A DNA stretch of 64,000 bases. Origin: Brachionus rotundiformis (taxonomy: Eukaryota; Rotifera; Eurotatoria; Ploima; Brachionidae). Below are positions 53,008-61,081 of this stretch, piece by piece. The stretch covers positions 372,001-436,000 of the forward strand of contig JAESIW010000210.1 of assembly GCA_016802295.1 (NCBI GenBank). The letters are read 5' to 3'. A model generated the notes under the pieces. That model was not told the origin of the DNA. It saw only the letters and a list, made by a program, of their open reading frames with translations, and did not search any database. Position 1 is the first letter of the stretch; each line of letters opens with the position of its first letter. Both the position numbers and the translations under genes were made by a program.

Positions 53008-53976
53008 ATGATTTTAGTTATGGGAGGAGCCGGCTATATTGGTTCGCACACTGTAAAATATTTAATAAAACAACAGCAACCATGCGTAGTTGCAGACAAC
53101 CTAAGCTATGGGCATAAGCTAGCAGTAGATAGCTCTGTACCATTTATACAAGCAGATTTACTAAACAAAGAAAGTTTACGCAATGTTTTTAAGCAACATG
53201 CAATTACCAGCGTAATTCATTTTGCGGCCTTTGCTTATGTAGGTGAAAGCGTTACAAATCCACAAAAATACTATTACAACAATATGGTTGGTACGCTAAA
53301 TTTATTAGATGTAATGTTAGAATTTAACGTAAAAAACATTGTATTTTCTAGCACATGTGCTACTTATGGTAATCCACATTACACCCCAATTAACGAACAA
53401 CACCCACAAAGCCCTATTAACCCCTATGGCAATACAAAATTAATGATAGAGCAAGTATTTAAAGATTACGAAGTTGCGTACGGCTTAAAACATATATCTT
53501 TACGCTATTTTAACGCAGCCGGAGCCTGCCCCACTGGTAACATAGGCGAAAGCCACAACCCAGAAACGCATCTTATACCTTTGGTTTTGCAGGCAATTAA
53601 AGGAGAACGCAAGAGTATACAAGTGTTTGGAACAGACTACGACACTAAAGATGGCACTTGCGTGCGAGACTATATTCATGTAGATGATTTAGCCAGTGCA
53701 CATTATTTAGCATTAACTAAATTAAATACTTATAACGGTTGCATAAATTTAGGCACCGGAGTAGGAACCACGGTTAAAGAAGTTATAGAGGCGGCAGAAG
53801 AGGTAAGCCAAAAAAAATGCCCCGTAGAATATGTGGGGCGTAGAGCTGGGGATCCTGCAAAATTATTTGCCGATAACACTTTAGCCAAGCAAATACTAAA
53901 CTGGCACCCGCAATATACCAACATTAAAGATATTATTAACACCGCATGGAACTGGGAACAAAATAGGAAGTTTTAA
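53008..53976 (+). CDS. galE: UDP-glucose 4-epimerase
   Basis: Interconverts UDP-glucose and UDP-galactose. Rossmann loop MGGAGYIGSHTVKYL, VIHFAAFAYVGESV, catalytic Ser/Thr in SSTCATYG and YxxxK in NPYGNTKLMIE, then LRYFNAAGAC and the CVRDYIHVDDLASAH motif. Length 322 is normal. It abuts glf with no spacing; its product UDP-galactopyranose is the Glf substrate, so they form a biosynthetic pair. Confidence 0.95.
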   Translation: MILVMGGAGYIGSHTVKYLIKQQQPCVVADNLSYGHKLAVDSSVPFIQADLLNKESLRNVFKQHAITSVIHFAAFAYVGESVTNPQKYYYNNMVGTLNLLDVMLEFNVKNIVFSSTCATYGNPHYTPINEQHPQSPINPYGNTKLMIEQVFKDYEVAYGLKHISLRYFNAAGACPTGNIGESHNPETHLIPLVLQAIKGERKSIQVFGTDYDTKDGTCVRDYIHVDDLASAHYLALTKLNTYNGCINLGTGVGTTVKEVIEAAEEVSQKKCPVEYVGRRAGDPAKLFADNTLAKQILNWHPQYTNIKDIINTAWNWEQNRKF

Positions 53977-55110
53977 ATGGAAAAAGTAAAAACATTAGTA
54001 GTAGGCTGTGGATTAAGTGGCATTGTAATTGCTAGAAAGCTAGCAGAAAGCGGAGAGAAAGTATTAATTATAGAGCAACGCAACCATATTGGCGGTAATT
54101 GTTACGATTATAAGCAAAGTAATATTAACGTACAAAAATATGGAGCTCATATTTTTCATACTAATTACGAAGAAGTTTGGCAGTTTTTAAGCTTGTACAC
54201 AGAATGGCACCCATATATGCTTACAGTAAAAGCGGTTATAGACGGCATAGAAACTAAAATTCCATTTAATTTAGATAGCTTACACCAAGTGTTTCCAAAA
54301 TCTTTAGCCACTAAGCTAGAAGAAAAGTTAATAGAAACTTTTGGTTTTAATAAAAAAGTACCTATTTTAGAGCTACGTAAAACTAAAAATAAAGATTTAG
54401 AGTTTTTAGCAAATTATATTTACCAAAAAGTATTTTTAGGTTATACCGTAAAACAATGGGGTATGAACCCAGAAGAGTTAGATCCTTCGGTAAGTGGTAG
54501 AATACCTGTTTATGTTAGCAGAGATGATAGATACTTTCAGGATAAATACCAAGCCATACCCGCCAATGGCTATACAGCTATGATGCAAAATATTTTAAAC
54601 CACCCTAACATAGAAGTAAGGCTAAACGCAGATTTTAAAGATTTAAAAGATAAAATTAGCTATCAACGCTTAATTTACAGCGGAGCCATAGACGAATATT
54701 TTAACTATCAGCTTGGTGCATTGCCGTATCGCAGTTTAAACTTTAAATATAAACAAATTGACAAGGAGTATTATCAAAATTGCTCTATAATTAATTATCC
54801 AGAAAATTACGACTACACCCGTATAGTAGAATATAAATATTATTTAAACGATGAAAGCGATAAAACCATTATTTCTTTTGAATACCCAGAAGATTTTGAA
54901 GCAGGAAAAAATGAAAGATACTACCCTATTCCTAAAGATGGTAGCCACGCTTTGTATCAAAAATACTTAGAAAAAGCCAAACAAATACCAAATGTTTATT
55001 TTGTTGGCAGACTAGGCGACTATAAATATTATAATATGGATGAAACTGTTTTAAGAGCCCTACAATTGGCACAACAACTATTAAATAAAGATGAGCAAAA
55101 AAATGGATAA
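53977..55110 (+). CDS. glf: UDP-galactopyranose mutase
   Basis: FAD enzyme that contracts UDP-galactopyranose to UDP-galactofuranose. FAD loop VVGCGLSGIVIARKLAESG, then IEQRNHIGGNCYD, YGAHIFHTNYEEVW, FLGYTVKQWGMNPEEL, RIPVYVSRDDRYF and the late FVGRLGDYKYYNMDE. Length 377 is typical. It overlaps the following glycosyltransferase gene by 20 bases. Its presence predicts galactofuranose in a surface polysaccharide. Confidence 0.96.
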   Translation: MEKVKTLVVGCGLSGIVIARKLAESGEKVLIIEQRNHIGGNCYDYKQSNINVQKYGAHIFHTNYEEVWQFLSLYTEWHPYMLTVKAVIDGIETKIPFNLDSLHQVFPKSLATKLEEKLIETFGFNKKVPILELRKTKNKDLEFLANYIYQKVFLGYTVKQWGMNPEELDPSVSGRIPVYVSRDDRYFQDKYQAIPANGYTAMMQNILNHPNIEVRLNADFKDLKDKISYQRLIYSGAIDEYFNYQLGALPYRSLNFKYKQIDKEYYQNCSIINYPENYDYTRIVEYKYYLNDESDKTIISFEYPEDFEAGKNERYYPIPKDGSHALYQKYLEKAKQIPNVYFVGRLGDYKYYNMDETVLRALQLAQQLLNKDEQKNG

Positions 55111-58100
55111 TAAAAAAAATAACAACAACATAACAGCAAAAGACGTAAAAATATTAGTGGCTTATCATAAGCCTGCAGTTTTGGTTAAAAACGAGATTTT
55201 AACACCTATTCATTTAGGTAGAGCTTTGGGTAACGAAATATCTAAAGATGGTGCTTTAAGTAATGAAGACTACCAATGGATGCTAGATAATATGATTGGT
55301 GACGATACCGGAGATAATATTTCTAATAAAAACAGACGCTATAACGAACTTACTGCAATTTATTGGGCATGGAAAAACCAAGATAAATTAGGTAACCCAA
55401 AATACATTGGCTTAATGCACTACCGCAGGCAGTTGGTTTTTAATACACAACAAGAAGATTATTATAAAGAAAATAGTTATTTAACTCCTGCTGGTTATGG
55501 TTTTAAAGTAGAAAATAAATTGTTAACCACCAAAGATGTAGAAGCTAATTGCAATGTTAATGATATATTACTGCAACTTACCCAAAGCAATATTATTTCT
55601 AGCAAGCCTGCAACTACTAACAAAACTGTAACACAACATTATAAATTACCTCATTGTATATCCCTTGGCCATGTGCCCAAAGATATTGATTTAATGGTAA
55701 GTGTAATTAATAAATTATATCCTACTTTTAACAACGTAACCAATGCTTACTTAAACAATAATTTGCACTATTGGTGTAATCTGTTTGTTATGCCAGTAGC
55801 AGATTTTAACCACTATTGCCAATGGTTATTTGATATTTTGTTTGAGATAGAAAAGCAAATAGATTATTCTAACAGAAACGCATTGCAACAGCGTGCTTTG
55901 GGTTTTTTAGCAGAACGCTTAACTGGTATTTATATAACTTATTTAAAGCAAAAACACTCTATAAACCATAAATATACGGTGTGGCACACAAATACAGATT
56001 TAATAAAACCCATAAATCCAAGCTTTAACCACAACAACATACCAATAGTTTTTAGTTGCGATAATAACTATGCTCCATACTTAGCGGTAGCAATACAATC
56101 TATAATAGAAAACGCCAGTAGCAATAATAATTACGATATTTTTATACTAAATGAAGACTTTAGCCAAGACACCAAAAATAAAATTTTACTACAAATTAAA
56201 AATAAACCCAATGTAAACATTACCTTTGTAGCTATAAAGCATTATTTAAAAAATGTAGATACTAGTAAGTTTTATATAAGAGACTTTTACTCATTAGCTA
56301 CTTATTACCGTTTCTTTATACCGCGTATTTTTAGCAATTTTAGTAAAATGCTTTACTTAGATGCAGATTTAGTTAGTACAGAAGATGTAGCTAATCTATA
56401 TAATACAGATTTAAAAAATAAAATGTTAGCAGCTTCTAGGGATGTGTGTGTAGTAAACCCTATAAGGCTTAATTATTTTAAAACAACATTAAAAAGAAAC
56501 AACGCAGATAATTATTTTAACGCTGGAGTGTTACTAATTAATCTACAAAAAGCTCGCACACATAATTTTGAAATAGATTGTATTAATAAATCAATAGAAC
56601 TAAAAAAACCGTTTTATGTGGATCAAGATGTATTAAATGTATTATATGAAAATGATGTAGAATGGTTGCCTATAAACTGGAACATACTGTGGCATTTGCC
56701 TTTTCACCATGTTCATGCTGCATATATCTCTAATACTGAGCTACCTATAGTTAAACAGTATTTCAAGGCTTACAAAAACCCTAAAATTATACATTATTGT
56801 AGCGATGCAAAGCCGTGGTTGTTACCACACCAACCACTAGCCCACCACTTTTGGCAATACGCTAAAAATACCGCTTTTTACGAAGAAATTTTATTTACCA
56901 ATATTAATAAACAGGTACAATCTAAAATACCAAAGCCTGTTAATAATGTTACCCCAGCTAACAACTATGCAAAACAAATAGATTATTTAAATACTTGTAT
57001 AAACAATCTTTACGCACAAAAAATATTGGCTAAAAAGCATAAAAAACTTAAATATAAGCTTATTTATAAATTAAGTTTTGGTAAATTACGCAAAAAGTAT
57101 AAAAATAAATACAAAATACTTAAAGCCCAAATTAAACAAGCTAAAGTTTTACTAAAAAAAAAAGATAAACCTAAATTAAAGTTATTATCTATTGTAAAAA
57201 CTAGTAATAAAAAAAGCTTAAAAATACTTGGCTTTACTGTATATAAACGCAAAACAGTTAATATTAAAAACAAGCACTATATACTAGGGGTGCAAATAAT
57301 AAGCTTAATAAACAAAAAAGATTTATCTTCTTTGTTTATAGCTTTACATATTATGCATAACAAAACATACAAAAAAAAGTTAAAATTTACACAATTAAGC
57401 CATACCTTTATTAACAACACTATTGCTGGTTATTTAAATAAATATAACATTTTATATAAAAATAAAATTATGGAGTATATTTATAAAGCAGATATAGAGC
57501 TTAAAGCAAATCCTAAATTACTTAATTTATATAAACAAATTACCATAGAAAGTATTTTATACCGTACAAAAAAACACAAACCACATTATTTATTGTTTGA
57601 TAGTTTGTTTGATCCGTACACAGAAGCAATCGATTCTTACTCGTTATTTTTATATTTACAAAAAAACAATATACCTGCTACTTATGTTATAAATAAAAAT
57701 AATTTGCTGTATAAATCTATAAAAAATAATACTAATGTTATTGGTGTTAACGATGCAAATGATTTTATTTATAACCATACAGCAACTATAGTTAAAGCTA
57801 CACATATAATTACTAGTTTTGGTGTTTTTAATGATGCTAATTTTTTGTTTAAACTATTCCCTCATCAAAATTATATTTACCTAGATCATGGATCTATATA
57901 TATGAAAGACTCCGTTCTAAATTTCTTTTCAAACAAACATTTTAACTTTACAGCTTCAGTTCTTAAAAAAAATATTACCATGTTGCAAAATAATGTAAAC
58001 TTAAACTGGCCACAGCAAAATATTATTAAAGCAGGTTTATGTAGATGGGATTTACTAAAAAAACAACCACAAACAAATAAAAATATATTTATATTTTTTA

Positions 58101-58675
58101 CTTGGCGTAGGGCTTTTCACGAAAATCCTAACCATATAACGCCTTATTTGCAAAATATTATTAACTTTTTAAATAGCCCAACCATAAAAAGTTTAGCCAC
58201 ACAAAATAATATTACTATTAATATAGCATTACACCATGAGGTTTTACGAGTTATGGATGCAAAAAACATAAATATGCCTAGTTTTCCTAATTATATTAAT
58301 ATGGTTAATAGTTTAGAAATTTCGCAATACATACCTAAAGCAGATTTACTAATAACCGATTATTCTAGCATTGCATTTGATTTTATGTTTTTAAATACAC
58401 CTGTAATATTTTATAGATTAGACCATAATGCAGAGTACTTAAACAATAACGATAAACACGATGTTGAATTTGCTAAAAACTTAGATAATACTTTATATAA
58501 CTGCTTTTATAACCAGCAAGATGTTATAAACAAAATACAACATTATGTTAAAAATAATTTTACTTTAGAAGCAGAGTATAAAAAAATTAACGATAGTTTT
58601 TTTTGGCAAAAAGAAAATATACGCCAAGCTCTGTATAATCAAATAAAAAAATTAAACAAACTAAATATGGATTAA
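55091..58675 (+). CDS. three-module glycosyltransferase: DUF4422 - GT8 - TagF-like glycerophosphotransferase
   Basis: A 1194-residue multidomain enzyme. Module 1 (about 15-300) is DUF4422, marked by MIGDDTGDNISNKNRRYNELTAIYWAWKN and YIGLMHYRRQL. Module 2 (about 308-600) is a GT8 transferase of the LgtC type: IPIVFSCDNNYAPYLAVAIQS, the metal-binding MLYLDADLV (DxD), FNAGVLLINL, DQDVLN and IIHYCSDAKPW. A basic linker (about 635-700) resembles the tail of the next gene. Module 3 (about 830-1190) is a CDP-glycerol glycerophosphotransferase-like GT-B domain, with IYLDHGS, AGLCRWDLL, FIFFTWRR, ALHHEV and DLLITDYSSIAFDF. TagF-type domains fused to sugar transferases polymerise glycosyl-glycerol-phosphate chains in some Gram-negative capsules, so a similar polymer is possible. 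No CDP-glycerol synthase is in the window. Starts 20 bases inside glf. Confidence 0.85.
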   Translation: MSKKMDNKKNNNNITAKDVKILVAYHKPAVLVKNEILTPIHLGRALGNEISKDGALSNEDYQWMLDNMIGDDTGDNISNKNRRYNELTAIYWAWKNQDKLGNPKYIGLMHYRRQLVFNTQQEDYYKENSYLTPAGYGFKVENKLLTTKDVEANCNVNDILLQLTQSNIISSKPATTNKTVTQHYKLPHCISLGHVPKDIDLMVSVINKLYPTFNNVTNAYLNNNLHYWCNLFVMPVADFNHYCQWLFDILFEIEKQIDYSNRNALQQRALGFLAERLTGIYITYLKQKHSINHKYTVWHTNTDLIKPINPSFNHNNIPIVFSCDNNYAPYLAVAIQSIIENASSNNNYDIFILNEDFSQDTKNKILLQIKNKPNVNITFVAIKHYLKNVDTSKFYIRDFYSLATYYRFFIPRIFSNFSKMLYLDADLVSTEDVANLYNTDLKNKMLAASRDVCVVNPIRLNYFKTTLKRNNADNYFNAGVLLINLQKARTHNFEIDCINKSIELKKPFYVDQDVLNVLYENDVEWLPINWNILWHLPFHHVHAAYISNTELPIVKQYFKAYKNPKIIHYCSDAKPWLLPHQPLAHHFWQYAKNTAFYEEILFTNINKQVQSKIPKPVNNVTPANNYAKQIDYLNTCINNLYAQKILAKKHKKLKYKLIYKLSFGKLRKKYKNKYKILKAQIKQAKVLLKKKDKPKLKLLSIVKTSNKKSLKILGFTVYKRKTVNIKNKHYILGVQIISLINKKDLSSLFIALHIMHNKTYKKKLKFTQLSHTFINNTIAGYLNKYNILYKNKIMEYIYKADIELKANPKLLNLYKQITIESILYRTKKHKPHYLLFDSLFDPYTEAIDSYSLFLYLQKNNIPATYVINKNNLLYKSIKNNTNVIGVNDANDFIYNHTATIVKATHIITSFGVFNDANFLFKLFPHQNYIYLDHGSIYMKDSVLNFFSNKHFNFTASVLKKNITMLQNNVNLNWPQQNIIKAGLCRWDLLKKQPQTNKNIFIFFTWRRAFHENPNHITPYLQNIINFLNSPTIKSLATQNNITINIALHHEVLRVMDAKNINMPSFPNYINMVNSLEISQYIPKADLLITDYSSIAFDFMFLNTPVIFYRLDHNAEYLNNNDKHDVEFAKNLDNTLYNCFYNQQDVINKIQHYVKNNFTLEAEYKKINDSFFWQKENIRQALYNQIKKLNKLNMD

Positions 58676-58676
58676 A

Positions 58677-59987
58677 ATGCAACCTATAAACCCAAGTTTT
58701 AGTAACAATAATATACCAATAGTTTTTAGTTGCGATAATAACTACGCACCCTACTTAGCGGTAGCAATACAATCTATAATAGAAAACGCCAGTAGCAATA
58801 ATAATTACGATATTTTTGTACTAGACGAAGAGTTTAAACAAGCAACAAAAACTAAAATTTTACTACAAATTAAAAACAAACCCAATGTAAACATTACTTT
58901 TGTGGCTATAAAGCCTTATTTACAACATTTAGATGCAAATATATTTTATACATCTAGCCATATAAAAATAGCGGCTTATTACCGCTTGTTTATACCTCGT
59001 ATTTTTAGTAATTTTAGTAAAGTTATTTATTTAGATTGCGATTTAGTTACAGTAACCGATGTTGCCGAACTTTACCACACAAACTTAAAAAATAAAATGT
59101 TAGGCGTAGTGTTTGATACAGAGTTTACCAGAATGTATATAAATAAAGATAAATATATAAATAAAGATAAATATATAAATAATCACATTGTTTACCAAAA
59201 TAAAGTGCAAGCCAACCTATATTTTAATTCTGGAGTGTTACTATTTAATATAACTAAAGCCAATGCTAATAATTTTGAAGAAGCCTGTATTAATAAATTA
59301 ATAGAACTAAAAAATCCTAGTTGCCACGACCAAGATGTTTTAAATGCTTTATACCAAACCGATGCTTTGTTTTTAAGCGAAAAATGGAATGTAGAGTGGC
59401 ACTTACCGATTTGGCGAACTAATTTAATAAACGAACTACCATCTAACCTTTACAATACTTATATGGCTTCTAGAGAAAATCCATTTATAGTACATTATAC
59501 AGGGGCAATTAAGCCGTGGCAAGATCCACATTTTTTACTAGCTCATCATTTTTGGTATTATGCTAAAAATACTATTTTTTACGAAGAAATCTTGCTAAAC
59601 ACTCCCAATAAAAAGCTTGGTAGCTTGCAAAACCAATTACAAGCAGAAGCCAACAATTCGGCTAATTTAAAAACTCAGCTTGGTAGCTTGCAAAACCAAC
59701 TACAAGCAGAAGCCAATAATTCGGCTAATTTAAAAACTCAGCTTGGTAGCTTGCAAAACCAACTACAAGCAGAAGCCAATAATTCGGCTAATTTAAAAAC
59801 TCAGCTTGGTAATTTAACAAGCTTTATATACGCACAAAAAATATTGGCTAAAAAGCATAAAAAACTTAAATATAAGCTTATTTATAAATTAAGTTTTGGT
59901 AAATTACGCAAAAAGTATAAAAATAAATATAAAATACTTAACGCCCAAATTAAACAAGCTAAAAGTGTATTAAAGTATAAACAATAG
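58677..59987 (+). CDS. GT8 glycosyltransferase with tandem coiled-coil repeat
   Basis: A 436-residue GT8 transferase starting one base after the preceding gene. The domain spans about residues 8-305: IPIVFSCDNNYAPYLAVAIQS, VIYLDCDLV (DxD), LYFNSGVLLFNI, HDQDVLNAL and IVHYTGAIKPW. Two repeats are inserted: an 18-base duplication (NKDKYI twice) near residue 155, and three 21-residue units LGSLQNQLQAEANNSANLKTQ (three heptads each) at about 314-376, predicting a coiled-coil spacer. The C-terminus is a strongly basic tail (KKHKKLKYKLIYKLSFGKLR) shared with the large gene upstream, likely for membrane association. The sugar donor is not determinable; UDP-Gal or UDP-Xyl are made by neighbours. Confidence 0.85.
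   Translation: MQPINPSFSNNNIPIVFSCDNNYAPYLAVAIQSIIENASSNNNYDIFVLDEEFKQATKTKILLQIKNKPNVNITFVAIKPYLQHLDANIFYTSSHIKIAAYYRLFIPRIFSNFSKVIYLDCDLVTVTDVAELYHTNLKNKMLGVVFDTEFTRMYINKDKYINKDKYINNHIVYQNKVQANLYFNSGVLLFNITKANANNFEEACINKLIELKNPSCHDQDVLNALYQTDALFLSEKWNVEWHLPIWRTNLINELPSNLYNTYMASRENPFIVHYTGAIKPWQDPHFLLAHHFWYYAKNTIFYEEILLNTPNKKLGSLQNQLQAEANNSANLKTQLGSLQNQLQAEANNSANLKTQLGSLQNQLQAEANNSANLKTQLGNLTSFIYAQKILAKKHKKLKYKLIYKLSFGKLRKKYKNKYKILNAQIKQAKSVLKYKQ
59139..59174 (+). repeat. two 18-bp in-frame repeats
   Basis: The unit ATAAATAAAGATAAATAT (INKDKY) is duplicated exactly inside the GT8 gene, between the DxD region and the NSGVLLF motif. It lengthens a surface loop by six residues. Confidence 0.85.
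59616..59804 (+). repeat. three 63-bp coiled-coil repeats
   Basis: Units at 59616-59678, 59679-59741 and 59742-59804 each encode 21 residues. Units 2 and 3 are identical at DNA level; unit 1 differs by two silent changes. A partial fourth (LGNL) follows. This is a recent, in-frame duplication. Confidence 0.95.
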
Positions 59988-59997
59988 GAAAGTTTAA

Positions 59998-61035
59998 ATG
60001 CAAACCATAAACCCAAGTTTTAGTAATAATAATATACCAATAGTTTTTAGTTGCGATAATAACTACGCTCCATACTTAGCGGTGGCCATACAATCGGTAA
60101 TAGAAAACGCCAGTAGCAATAATAATTACGATATTTTTGTACTAGATGAAGACTTTAGCCAAGATACCAAAAATAAAATTTTACTACAAATTAAAAACAA
60201 ACCCAACGTAAATATTACTTTTGTGGCTATAAAGCATTATTTACAAAACCTAGATAAAAATATATTTTATATATCTGGTAACATCTCATTGGCTACTTAC
60301 TACCGTTTTTTTATACCACGTATTTTTAGTAATTTTAGCAAAGTAATTTATTTAGATTGTGATTTAGTGTTAATTACAGATATAGCAGAGCTATATAACA
60401 CCAATATACAAAACCACATACTTGGCGTGGTGCGTGATATTATGATGGAAAGATTATGCTTAGAAAAGAAAAAATTTATAAACTACTTAACCAATAATAT
60501 TAAAGTTAAACCTTATGATTATTTTAATGCTGGGGTGTTACTATTTAATATAGCCAAAGCAAATGCTAATAATTTTGAAGAAGCCTGTATTAATAAATTA
60601 ATAGAGCTAAAAAATCCTATTGTGTACGATCAAGATGTGTTAAATGCTTTATATAGTGCAACTGCATATTCGTTAAATACAAAGTGGAACGTAGATATAA
60701 ACACCATTTGTTCTACCAATAATTTACAAAAAGCTTTACCTATAAATTTATACAATACATACATGCAAGCATATAACACTCCTAGTATTGTGCATTATGC
60801 AGGAAGCAATTTAAAACCTTGGCACAAACCTTATTTACCATTAGCACACTACTTTTGGCAATATGCTAAAAATACTAGCTATAATAGTTATTATAAATCT
60901 TTACTAAAAAATAATAATACAAAATTAAAAGTAAAATTAATAAAATATAAAATTATATCACTTATATTGTTTGGTAAAAGCAAGCAAAAGTATAAAAATA
61001 AATATAACACACTTAAAACATATTTTACTTTATAA
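59998..61035 (+). CDS. GT8 glycosyltransferase
   Basis: A 345-residue, single-domain GT8 transferase. The first ~75 residues are nearly identical to those of the gene before it (IPIVFSCDNNYAPYLAVAIQS). Then VIYLDCDLVLITD (DxD), VVRDIM, YFNAGVLLFNIAKAN, YDQDVLNAL and IVHYAGSNLKPW. The central acceptor region (about 155-175 and 220-245) differs from its relatives. A shorter basic tail (KYKIISLILFGKSKQKYKNKY) replaces the coiled coil. It is 10 bases after the previous gene. Confidence 0.87.
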   Translation: MQTINPSFSNNNIPIVFSCDNNYAPYLAVAIQSVIENASSNNNYDIFVLDEDFSQDTKNKILLQIKNKPNVNITFVAIKHYLQNLDKNIFYISGNISLATYYRFFIPRIFSNFSKVIYLDCDLVLITDIAELYNTNIQNHILGVVRDIMMERLCLEKKKFINYLTNNIKVKPYDYFNAGVLLFNIAKANANNFEEACINKLIELKNPIVYDQDVLNALYSATAYSLNTKWNVDINTICSTNNLQKALPINLYNTYMQAYNTPSIVHYAGSNLKPWHKPYLPLAHYFWQYAKNTSYNSYYKSLLKNNNTKLKVKLIKYKIISLILFGKSKQKYKNKYNTLKTYFTL

Positions 61036-61081
61036 AATAATTAAGCTATATTAAATAGAAAATACAATAACGGATTATATT

